64,000 nucleotides of DNA. It comes from Candidatus Sulfotelmatobacter sp. (lineage in GTDB: Bacteria; Vulcanimicrobiota; Vulcanimicrobiia; Vulcanimicrobiales; Vulcanimicrobiaceae). Both the position numbers and the translations under genes were made by a program. The stretch spans positions 558,001 through 622,000 of the forward strand of contig DATJRY010000011.1 in assembly GCA_035504415.1 (NCBI GenBank). The letters are read 5' to 3'. The notes beneath the pieces are model-generated. The model did not search any database. It was given only the letters and a program-made list of their open reading frames with translations, and was not told where the DNA came from. Below are positions 33,498 through 41,171 of this stretch, in pieces; position 1 is the first letter of the stretch; each line of letters opens with the position of its first letter.

Positions 33498-34661
33498 GTG
33501 CGCGAGGTCTTCGTGACGTTCTTGCGACTGGGATGCTCGTCGTTCGGCGGCCCCATCGCTCATCTCGCCTACTTTCGACGCGCGTTGGTCGAAGAGCGGC
33601 GGTGGATCGACGAGGCGGGATACGCGCGAATCGTAGCCTTCTGCTCGGTCCTCCCGGGACCCACCTCCAGCCAGGTCGGCATGCTGCTGGGCCTGGTTCG
33701 CGGCGGTCCGGCGGGCGCGTTCGCTGCTTGGCTGGGCTTCACCGCGCCCTCGGCGATCCTGATGGGCGCGATCGGCATCGTGCTGGCGGCGACGTCCGCC
33801 GATCCGCCGCCGTGGTTCGGCGGCCTGCTCGACGGGCTGTTCGCCGCCGCGGCGGCGGTCGTCGCGCAGGCGGTGCTCGGCTTGGCCCGCACGCTGTGCC
33901 CCGATCGCCCGACCCAGACGGTCGGCCTGGGCGCGGCCGTCGTGGCCCTGGCGCTGCGCCCGCTCCCGGGCCTGCAGTGGGCGCCGATCCTGCTCGGCGC
34001 GCTGGCCGGCGCGCTGTGGCTGCACGCCGGCGCGCCGCCGGCGCAGGCCTTGCCGCTGCGCGTGCCGCGCGCCGTCGCCGCGTTCGCCGGCGCGCTGTTC
34101 CTCGCGCTGATCGCGCTGACGTTCCTTCCGCCCGCGCCGGTCTTCGCGCTGCTGGCGACGCTCGTGCGCGCCGGCGCGCTCGTGTTCGGCGGCGGCCACG
34201 TCGTGTTGCCGCTGCTGCAGACGACCGTGACGCAAGGGCTGATCTCGTCGAAGCTGTTCTTTGCCGGCTACGGCGCGGCGCAGGCGATGCCCGGACCGCT
34301 GTTCACCGTCGCCAGCTTCCTGGGCGCGGCCAACAGCTCGCCGCTGCACGGTGCGCTCGGCGCGCTCGTCGCGACGGTGACGATCTTCTTGCCCTCGTAC
34401 GCGTTGCTGTTCGCGCTGGCGCCGGCCTGGAACCGTCTCGCCGCGCTGCCTCGGGCCGGCGGTGCGCTGCGCGGCGCGAACGCCAGCGTCGTCGGACTGC
34501 TCGGCGCGATCCTCTACGATCCGGTCCTGCTCTCGCTGGGCAACGGCCCGCCGCGCATCGGCATCGCCCTGGCTGCCTTCGCGCTGGTCGCCGTGTGGCG
34601 AATCGCACCCTGGATCGTCGTGCTGGCCGCGGCGTTCGCGGGCGCGCTGCTGCGGGCCTAG
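33498..34661 (+). CDS. chrA: chromate transporter (ChrA, two-domain)
   Basis: Membrane protein (387 aa) with the duplicated CHR domain. Half 1 has 'FLRLGCSSFGGPIAHLAYFR' and 'FCSVLPGPTSSQVGMLLGL'; half 2 has 'RAGALVFGGGHVVLPLLQT' and 'YGAAQAMPGPLFTVASFLG'. ChrA expels chromate or acts as a sulfate-type anion antiporter. The GTG at 33498 (MREVFVTFLRLG) is preceded by AAGGGAAG and is divergent from ilvE with 33 nt between starts. It is the last high-GC gene before the low-GC island. Confidence 0.93.
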   Translation: MREVFVTFLRLGCSSFGGPIAHLAYFRRALVEERRWIDEAGYARIVAFCSVLPGPTSSQVGMLLGLVRGGPAGAFAAWLGFTAPSAILMGAIGIVLAATSADPPPWFGGLLDGLFAAAAAVVAQAVLGLARTLCPDRPTQTVGLGAAVVALALRPLPGLQWAPILLGALAGALWLHAGAPPAQALPLRVPRAVAAFAGALFLALIALTFLPPAPVFALLATLVRAGALVFGGGHVVLPLLQTTVTQGLISSKLFFAGYGAAQAMPGPLFTVASFLGAANSSPLHGALGALVATVTIFLPSYALLFALAPAWNRLAALPRAGGALRGANASVVGLLGAILYDPVLLSLGNGPPRIGIALAAFALVAVWRIAPWIVVLAAAFAGALLRA

Positions 34662-34808
34662 TCATACGTTTCACTTTAGTCTCTCGGCGGCGCGGCGCTT
34701 ACCGGTCAACAATCGTGAAAATTATAGCGATAGTCCTCCGCACAAGAGCGCCACCACCCAGGCAAGGCAGGCGAGCTGCAAGCCGACGCAGAAAGCCGCC
34801 TCACTGCC

Positions 34809-35558
34809 TTGGCCGACTATGAAAAGGTCGCGGACGAAACCACGATCTGGCGCTACATGCGCTTGGGGCCGTTCCTTGAGATGCTCGTGCAAGGCGCACT
34901 ATTCCAAACGCGTGTCGACGCCTTCGCTGACGGCTCCGAGGGGGCTTACGGATACGCCAGTGTGAAACTGGATCCGTCAGTAGTTCAAGTTTTGAACGTA
35001 AGTCCCCGCCGGTTCTATGACTCTAACGGTGTTCAGCACTTCATTCCGGCAAAAAACGCAGAGCTTATTCGTGAAGCTCGACGACATGCTGTCGTAACAT
35101 GCTGGTTCAAGCATCCAGGGTACGAGTCGTATGCAATGTGGCGCATTTACGGCTCCGATGACTACGCCGTTGCCATTGCTACGACTGTTGGGGCTCTCCG
35201 AGATGCTCTTCAGAGGAGAGGTGAGGTTCGAGTTGGAGAGGTCGCTTATGAGCCGCTGCCGAGCGTAATACCCGACATTTTTACGCTCTTTTTTCATAAG
35301 AGGCACGAATACAAAAGCGAGCAAGAGATTAGGTCGATACAAGTCTCTCTGAACCCGGTTCCCGAGCCCTACCAGATGCAGTCACTGGACCCGCTACAGT
35401 TGGACGCGTTGCTGAATAAGATAGTGGTTGCTCCCAGGATGCGGCAGACTATGTACGACACGGTCTTACAATCTATTCAGAGTAGGTTTACTGCACTGGG
35501 CTTGACTTTTGATCCTGGTCGCATGCAGCGCTCAAGCCTAGAACAGGACTTGTTGTAG
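34809..35558 (+). CDS. DUF2971-like protein
   Basis: A 249-residue soluble protein resembling DUF2971. An N-terminal segment 'IWRYMRLGPFLEMLVQGALF' is followed by an acidic 'FADGSEGAYGY'. The central conserved region is 'VVTCWFKHPGYESYAMWRIY' continuing into GSDDYAVAIATT, and a K-x-E-x-E-x-R pattern occurs in 'KRHEYKSEQEIRSI'. The function of DUF2971 is not established to my knowledge. The TTG at 34809 is the only start codon before the conserved region. Codon use is unlike the chromosomal neighbours. It lies 37 nt upstream of the large TPR/PIN gene in the same direction, suggesting a two-gene module. Confidence 0.7.
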   Translation: MADYEKVADETTIWRYMRLGPFLEMLVQGALFQTRVDAFADGSEGAYGYASVKLDPSVVQVLNVSPRRFYDSNGVQHFIPAKNAELIREARRHAVVTCWFKHPGYESYAMWRIYGSDDYAVAIATTVGALRDALQRRGEVRVGEVAYEPLPSVIPDIFTLFFHKRHEYKSEQEIRSIQVSLNPVPEPYQMQSLDPLQLDALLNKIVVAPRMRQTMYDTVLQSIQSRFTALGLTFDPGRMQRSSLEQDLL

Positions 35559-35580
35559 AGTAGGTGCCAATGCCAGCCGC

Positions 35581-35595
35581 TACAGTACACCTGTA
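35581..35595. promoter_or_regulatory. inverted repeat abutting the TPR/PIN gene start
   Basis: TACAG, five bases, CTGTA: a symmetrical 15-bp element ending immediately before the ATG at 35596. TACAGT within it could serve as a -10, nine nt from the start. No Shine-Dalgarno sequence is present. It may be an operator controlling the large gene separately from the DUF2971-like gene. Confidence 0.4.
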
Positions 35596-38500
35596 ATGGA
35601 GATCCAACGTCACGCGCGCCAGATCGCCACGGTGCAGATGGGCGCGATATGGTCTAGCGGCTTCTTCGTGCACCCACGCCACCTGATAACGGTTCCCCCC
35701 TGGGGCGACGGCGTGGTTGACTTGGCCAAAATCGTCGTTGCCGTCGACGGCGCAACGGCGACTCCATTGGCAGTTCATTCCGTCGATCCATCGCACAGTG
35801 GGCCCACGGCCTTCGGCTATATCGCGCTGATCGAGCTGCGCGCAGACGTGGGCGTGGCAATCGATTTCGACTACGCGCCGGTATCCCCATACACGCGGTG
35901 CACAGCACTCGGGTTCCCGATAGACGCTCAAACCCCCCGGGCGATGCCGTTTCAGGTCGCGGGCCGTGAAGACGCGCCTTCGGGCCTGCTCGGAGAATAT
36001 CGTTTAGTCTTTCGAGAGGGGTTCGTGCCAGCCGGTGCGATTGGTAGCGCTTGTTATAAAGATGAGAACGGCCGAGTGGTAGGCGTACTGATGAGCTCGG
36101 TAGGTGCATCGGGGCGCACAGAGAGTTTCGCCATTCCTAGCGACTTCGTCGTCCGAGCGTTTCCTCAATTAGCTTCATGGCATCCTCCCATGCGCGAGCT
36201 CTCAGTGCCCGAAGTATCCGTCCACGACGACGAGCGTACGTTCGGAAGTGGGGGCCGCGAAATTCATGCTTATAGCCTTGAATCACTGACGCTGGGTCTA
36301 CAAGAACTATCCGAAGAAAAGCTTCAACGACTTCGAGTAGACTTAGACGAAGGTTTATATGCGCAAACGCGCCGAGCGCTCGACAAAGAGCTGAGTGATG
36401 AACGTTTCAACGTTTTACCAAATAGCGTTCGCGCTGGCTATCTCCGCGTAAGAGCAAACATCGCGCTCCTAGATGATGATTTCATCCTGGCAAATGCGCT
36501 CAGCGCCAAGGCAAAGGAGCTAGACAATGGCATCGAGCAGCGACTCCTAGAGGCAAAGATTGCGCTTGCGATGCATGGTCCCGACGCGGCTCTCAGCGCA
36601 CTTCCAGACGAAAGCTCCCTGAACGCCGTGCTTTTGCGAGCGACTTTACTTCACATGGTGGGACGGTCGCAAGAGATGGCTCAGATACTTGACGCTGTGT
36701 CTGACTTCCACCCAGCGAACGCAGAAGTACACCGCCTTCTGGCCATCGCGCGGTTGACACTACGACAGCGTGAGGCTGCACTCCAAGAGGCCGAGCGCGC
36801 GTACGCGCTCGCACCGAAGCACGTACGGGTAATAGCAACGCTCGCTGTCGCGAACTATTATTTCTCCACCCCCCCGGCCTTAATCGGCCCTGACGTGAGC
36901 GATCCGCCGGAGCCGCCTCCATTTGAACTACTCAGCATTGACCACGACGCTCTCATAAAGCTACGCCGCGCTTACGAGCTATTTACAAGTATATTGGTGT
37001 CGCTTGACTTGGAAAGCTGGCTCATCTCGTCGATTGAGCTCTGGCGCCTCGCATGCGTGGCGCCCGATGTCGATCGCATTGAAGAGGCCGTCGAGCTTGC
37101 GACTTCACTATTGTACCGCACTCTCCCAAACAACGACGCCATCAGGTGGGTCCTCACCTACGACTTACCCGTTGACCTCACGGCGTGGCTCAGTGACGCC
37201 CAAAGCCGACTATCCGACAATACCATAACGTCTAGTCAAAGACGCGCCCTTGCCTGGTACAAGACGTGGCAAGGTTTGGGTGAAGATGCAATAGCGATAT
37301 TGCGGGGGGTGCCTGCTCAGGAAACACAGCTTGATCGCCTTAAGCGGAAGGTCGCCCTGGCGCTCGCGCTCGTTGAGGCGAAGGACTACAGCGGCGCGCT
37401 TACGGTGATCGAAGACGAGGACTCGGGCAATATTAAAGCACTACGAGACCGCATCAATGAGGCGAGGGCCGCGGCGGGTACCAGTTCGCGCGTCAGTACC
37501 AGCGACGCCTTACAGTTGCTCCATGACGCTCGGTCAGCTGCTCAGCGCGGCGATTGGGACTTTATAGAAAAATCCCAAAAGAGGCTTCTGCAAGATATTC
37601 GTTGCCAGGTTTCTATTCGCTTGGTCTTATACGCGCTGATCAATAAGCGGCGGTACGCGAACTTTATTGAACTATATGAGAAAAACGCAGACTGGACGCG
37701 CTTAGCGAAGCACACCGGCACCCGACGCGCGTACATCATCTCCCTTTGGAACGCGAAGCGACGTGGCGACGCAATACGCGCAGCTTTAGAACTAATCGAT
37801 GACGACCCTACCGCCGAGAGCATCGATTTAGCCTGTAATATTCTCTTTGAGGTCGGCGATTTCGAGCAAATAGCCGTGCTCTCTCGGATTGTTCGGACGA
37901 CGGCGGACCTGACACCTGAAATTGCTCTTCGCTTTGCTGCTCGCCTGGCGGACTCGTCCCCAAGCGACGCGGGCGCACTTTGGGATCGAGCAATCGAGCT
38001 CGGCATACCAGACGATCTTGTCACACTTGCCCTTTCGACGGCATATCGCGTTGGACGCGATACGAAGACAAAAGAGCTCGTGCATCAGATGCAGCGCCTG
38101 GCACTAGCCGGTCACGACAGCGTATCAGCGAAATCCTTTGATGACGTGGCTGAGCTTGTATCAAACATTGCATATAGAAATAAGGTGGCCAACGACCAGT
38201 ATCGGTCCGGCACGTTACCAATCCACGTCATTGCAGACGCGCTGAATTTTCCAATCTTCACCTCGCATCATACGTATCCTCAACAGAATCAATCACGCTC
38301 GCCGAAATATTGGGCCCCCGTATATGTACGCCACGGATCTCGAGCGCCCGAGCCGCAGTCCTTTTTTGACGCGGCGACGATTGCGCTCGACGTCACGACC
38401 ATAGTGCAGGCGCAATACCTTGGAGTAATGGAACAACTGCTGGATGCTCGGGATCAATACATCGTAGACGACAAGCTGATCGAATTGTTTTTCGCCATGC

Positions 38501-39684
38501 GCGAGGAGATCGGGTCCGCGCAGCCGGCACACATGGACCACATGCGCGTTCTCCTTAAGACCATTCAACGCGGTGGCATTGATGTTATCGAATCGGATGA
38601 TGGGGCTCGCTGGGCTAAGAACAATGGTGGCAACTACGTGACCACGCTTCCGCCCCTAGATCCACGCCTTGGCCCGGTAGAACCATCGCCGATATTGTCC
38701 GATGTTGCTCTTAACATTCGCAAGTTGGTCGAAGATCTTTACATGGATTCTCTGCTCTCAGAGGGCGACAAATTGCGCGCTTTGGCGCGGATGGGTACCG
38801 TCGGAGAACAGGAGGCTGCCGGTGTGTCGATTCACCCCGATCGTCCGCTGCTTATTGATGCCGCGTATCTTGAGATGCTTCACGAAACTGACCTCATCGG
38901 AGTCCTTCTAAACGCGGGATACGACCTTCGGATTTCTAGCCGGGACTACGCATTTTTGGAGCGCCAGGTGGAGGAAGCCGATCAGAAGGACGAGCGTTTA
39001 GAAGATCTAGATAAGCTTGTCAACCTGGTTCGCGACGCGTCGGCGAGAGGCAAGTTTGCTGAAATTTCATGGCACGGTGATCATCATGACACAGAGCGAA
39101 TGAACACGCGGTCGATTTCCGCGGTGCTTGAATTTGTCGACGGAACTGGTGCCGTTGTCGTCGACGATCGCTTCGCGAATCGTTTTTCTACGACGGGAAA
39201 CCGCGCCTCTGTAATTTCACTTTTCGACATTATGCTCGCGCTGAATGAGCGGGAGAAGCTAGCCGACGAGGACTATTTCTCCTTTCTAGTTCGAGCGCGC
39301 AGAGCGGGTCTATTTTTCTTGCCGGTATCCTCTCGAGAGATATTGCATCATGTTAGGCTGTCGTCGATTCAAGATAAGAGGCTTGTTGAAACTGCCGACC
39401 TTCGCACGCTGCGCCGCTATGTTGGTGCCTCATTTCAACAGCCCGGACTACATGTTGTGGCGTTATCAGATGATGAGCGCGCTTACATTCGTTTCATCGA
39501 TCAATCTATGCGAGAGGCGGCCCAAAGTTTCGTGGGCAACAGCGAGGCGGCGGTGCGGCAGAGCTACATTGTAACCGAGCTCGGCGGAGCCACCATTTCT
39601 GCGGTTGCGCAGGGCCTGGATGCGGCTGACATTGGACCGGCACTGGAATCGCTCGCACTTCTAGCACGCCATCTCCTGAATTGA
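35596..39684 (+). CDS. large multidomain protein: catalytically dead trypsin-like domain, TPR array, PIN-nuclease-like C-terminus
   Basis: A 1362-residue protein in three parts. (1) Residues 1-195 follow the trypsin/HtrA pattern ('SSGFFVHPRHLIT', 'GYIALIEL', 'ALGFP', then 'ENGRVVGVLMSS' and 'ESFAIPSDFVVRAF'). The His position reads VPPW, the catalytic Asp position is Gly/Tyr, and GxSGGP is replaced by AIGSAC, so the triad appears lost. (2) From about residue 220 to 880 it is almost wholly helical with TPR-like pairs ('EVHRLLAIARLTLRQREAAL'). (3) From about residue 925 there are PIN-like strands with conserved acids: 'IALDVTTIVQAQYL' (D932), 'PLLIDAAYLEML' (D1088) and 'AVVVDDRFANRF' (D1190, D1191). 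A sensor or adaptor with an RNase effector is my inference. I see no GreA/B-C domain and no NTPase motif. Confidence 0.7.
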   Translation: MEIQRHARQIATVQMGAIWSSGFFVHPRHLITVPPWGDGVVDLAKIVVAVDGATATPLAVHSVDPSHSGPTAFGYIALIELRADVGVAIDFDYAPVSPYTRCTALGFPIDAQTPRAMPFQVAGREDAPSGLLGEYRLVFREGFVPAGAIGSACYKDENGRVVGVLMSSVGASGRTESFAIPSDFVVRAFPQLASWHPPMRELSVPEVSVHDDERTFGSGGREIHAYSLESLTLGLQELSEEKLQRLRVDLDEGLYAQTRRALDKELSDERFNVLPNSVRAGYLRVRANIALLDDDFILANALSAKAKELDNGIEQRLLEAKIALAMHGPDAALSALPDESSLNAVLLRATLLHMVGRSQEMAQILDAVSDFHPANAEVHRLLAIARLTLRQREAALQEAERAYALAPKHVRVIATLAVANYYFSTPPALIGPDVSDPPEPPPFELLSIDHDALIKLRRAYELFTSILVSLDLESWLISSIELWRLACVAPDVDRIEEAVELATSLLYRTLPNNDAIRWVLTYDLPVDLTAWLSDAQSRLSDNTITSSQRRALAWYKTWQGLGEDAIAILRGVPAQETQLDRLKRKVALALALVEAKDYSGALTVIEDEDSGNIKALRDRINEARAAAGTSSRVSTSDALQLLHDARSAAQRGDWDFIEKSQKRLLQDIRCQVSIRLVLYALINKRRYANFIELYEKNADWTRLAKHTGTRRAYIISLWNAKRRGDAIRAALELIDDDPTAESIDLACNILFEVGDFEQIAVLSRIVRTTADLTPEIALRFAARLADSSPSDAGALWDRAIELGIPDDLVTLALSTAYRVGRDTKTKELVHQMQRLALAGHDSVSAKSFDDVAELVSNIAYRNKVANDQYRSGTLPIHVIADALNFPIFTSHHTYPQQNQSRSPKYWAPVYVRHGSRAPEPQSFFDAATIALDVTTIVQAQYLGVMEQLLDARDQYIVDDKLIELFFAMREEIGSAQPAHMDHMRVLLKTIQRGGIDVIESDDGARWAKNNGGNYVTTLPPLDPRLGPVEPSPILSDVALNIRKLVEDLYMDSLLSEGDKLRALARMGTVGEQEAAGVSIHPDRPLLIDAAYLEMLHETDLIGVLLNAGYDLRISSRDYAFLERQVEEADQKDERLEDLDKLVNLVRDASARGKFAEISWHGDHHDTERMNTRSISAVLEFVDGTGAVVVDDRFANRFSTTGNRASVISLFDIMLALNEREKLADEDYFSFLVRARRAGLFFLPVSSREILHHVRLSSIQDKRLVETADLRTLRRYVGASFQQPGLHVVALSDDERAYIRFIDQSMREAAQSFVGNSEAAVRQSYIVTELGGATISAVAQGLDAADIGPALESLALLARHLLN

Positions 39685-39797
39685 TGGACAGGCATCTGCG
39701 CATGATCACGCAGTTAAGCACCGCAATGGCGCAAAGCGCAAGACTGCCGAGTCACTGGTTTGTATTGGCTGACCTCGCTCGCAGTGCGCGCGATCTA

Positions 39798-39935
39798 ATG
39801 CCGCTGCGGAACCAGGTCACGCCGTACGGCGAGCTGGTCGCGTTGCCGAGTGTAGACTGCTGATGGCCATCGGGCATCCTGCACGACGACTACGCGCCGG
39901 CACCCGGAGGCGCTCCAAGACGCCGGCAATCGCGG
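39798..39935 (+). pseudogene. remnant of a conserved hypothetical gene ('RNxVTPYGE' family)
   Basis: Starting MPLRNQVTPYGELVALPS, this frame matches from memory the N-terminus of a widespread conserved hypothetical protein that continues with a GN-RG-x-LHD motif. Here an in-frame TGA follows 21 codons, and 'GILHDDYAP' appears just after it in the same frame. The gene is broken by a stop and then cut off by the next remnant. It lies at the right edge of the low-GC island. Confidence 0.5.
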
Positions 39936-40209
39936 GCGGTACAGCCAGCCGGTCCAGTTCTACGGCGTCGGCGGCGAGTTCGACACGCGCCCGTATGCGA
40001 TCGCCCGGCTGCAGCTCTCGAAGCTGCTCTTCCGCGACTTCGTCGGCTACCGGGTCACCTCGAAGGGAAGCTACGACGACGGCAGCGACGGGCTGATCGG
40101 GTCGGGCTTCTTGCGGATGTTCACCGTCGGCATCGACTACCTCGACAGCCGCGTCTACCTCACGCCGACCACCGAGTCACGACGCCACGAGACGGTCGGC
40201 AAGCCGTAA
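39901..40209 (+). pseudogene. C-terminal fragment of a retropepsin-like aspartyl protease
   Basis: The last ~90 codons before TAA 40207 read like the end of a bacterial retropepsin-type protein: 'YGVGGEFDTRPYAIARLQL', 'DGLIGSGFLRMFTVGIDYLD' and 'RVYLTPTTES'. Relatives end with a G-L-I-G-x-x-F-L / DY / L-x-P pattern. The catalytic D-T/S-G half is missing and no start codon with a ribosome-binding site precedes it, so it is a 5'-truncated relic. Its high G+C indicates it belongs to the old chromosomal backbone rather than to the island. Confidence 0.6.
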
Positions 40210-40260
40210 CGCAACCGTCGCGCGCGCCGGACTCGTCAGCACGGGCATGCGAACGCAGCA

Positions 40261-41130
40261 TGCTCACCCGGTTCCTACCATACGACCACCGTCGACGGGC
40301 TGTCGATCTTTCACCGCGAGGCCGGCGACCGCGACGCGCCGGCGCTGCTGCTGCTGCACGGCTTTCCGTCGTCCTCGCGCATGTTCGAACAGCTCATCCC
40401 CGGCCTGGGCGACGCGTTCTGGGTGATCGCGCCCGATCACCTGGGCTTCGGGCACTCCGACGCGCCGCCCGCCTACCGATTCGCGTACACGTTCGATCGG
40501 CTGGCCGCGATCGCCGAGCACTGGACGCAAGCCGTCGGCTTGCGGCGCTACACGCTCTTCGTCCAAGATTACGGCGGACCGATCGGCATGCGGCTGGCCG
40601 TCGCGCATCCCGACCGGCTGCAAGCGCTGATCGTGCAGAACGCCGTCTCGCACGAAGCCGGGCTGGGCCCGCTGTGGGACCAGCGGCGCGCGTTCTGGCG
40701 CGACCGCGCGGCCAACGAAGCCGCCTTGCGCGAGAACCTGCTCTCGCTCGCGGCGACGAAGCAGCGCCACATCGGCAGCACCCCGCATCCCGAGCGCTAC
40801 AGCCCGGACCTGTGGGTCGACGAGTACCGGTTTCTCACCCAGCCGGGCATGATCGACATCCAGAGCGACCTGTTCTACGACTACCGCACCAACGTCGCGT
40901 CGTATCCGGCGTGGCAAGAGTTCTTGCGCGCGACGCAGCCGCCGCTGCTGGTCGTGTGGGGCCGCTACGATCCCTCGTTCCAGACGGCCGGCGCGCTGGC
41001 ATATCGCGACGACGTTCCCGGCGCCCAGGTGCACCTGCTCGACGCCGGCCACTTCGCGCTCGACGAAGCGGCCGACGAGATCACCGCGCTGACGCGAACG
41101 TTCCTCGCACAGGTGAACGCCGCGCGCTGA
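40261..41130 (+). CDS. alpha/beta hydrolase with Asp nucleophile (haloalkane dehalogenase / epoxide hydrolase type)
   Basis: Alpha/beta-hydrolase fold enzyme. The oxyanion motif is 'LLLLHGFPSSSRMFEQLIPG'. The nucleophile elbow is 'FVQDYGGPIGMRLAV', with Asp rather than Ser, pointing to dehalogenase or epoxide hydrolase chemistry. The acid is in 'VVWGRYDPSF' and the His in 'LLDAGHFALDEAADE'. The fold clearly begins near 'TTTVDGLSIFHREAGDRDAP', yet no ATG, GTG or TTG exists in this frame between the upstream TAA (40207) and the ATG at 40381, which lies after the essential HG motif. CTG at 40300 or an indel relative to the ATG at 40260 (different frame) are options. The gene may be 5'-damaged. 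Confidence 0.75.
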   Translation, partial: CSPGSYHTTTVDGLSIFHREAGDRDAPALLLLHGFPSSSRMFEQLIPGLGDAFWVIAPDHLGFGHSDAPPAYRFAYTFDRLAAIAEHWTQAVGLRRYTLFVQDYGGPIGMRLAVAHPDRLQALIVQNAVSHEAGLGPLWDQRRAFWRDRAANEAALRENLLSLAATKQRHIGSTPHPERYSPDLWVDEYRFLTQPGMIDIQSDLFYDYRTNVASYPAWQEFLRATQPPLLVVWGRYDPSFQTAGALAYRDDVPGAQVHLLDAGHFALDEAADEITALTRTFLAQVNAAR

Positions 41131-41171
41131 GCGATGCAACGCCCGTCGCCCGGCGCGTGTCGAAGCGGACG

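Larger units (their letters stand above)
34662..40209. other. low-GC accessory island with two large genes and flanking gene remnants
   Basis: From just after chrA to the start of the alpha/beta hydrolase region the base composition drops visibly, to around half G+C through 39684, and codon choice broadens (many A/T third positions). The island holds the DUF2971-like gene, the 1362-codon pseudo-protease/TPR/PIN gene and, on the right, two decayed gene fragments. No integrase, transposase, tRNA or flanking repeat was found, so how it arrived is unclear. The 147 nt before the first gene contain no ORF. Confidence 0.75.

Noticed and set aside
35581-35595. LexA/SOS box before the TPR/PIN gene
   Set aside because: The repeat has ACAG to CTGT orientation with a 5-nt spacer, the reverse of the CTGT-N8-ACAG consensus, and does not match the Gram-positive box either.
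35488-36109. Minus-strand ORFs opposite the start of the TPR/PIN gene
   Set aside because: No start context, no homology, opposite a clearly coding frame.
34662-40260. Insertion sequence, prophage or integron borders around the island
   Set aside because: No transposase, integrase, terminal inverted repeats or flanking direct repeats could be found by reading.
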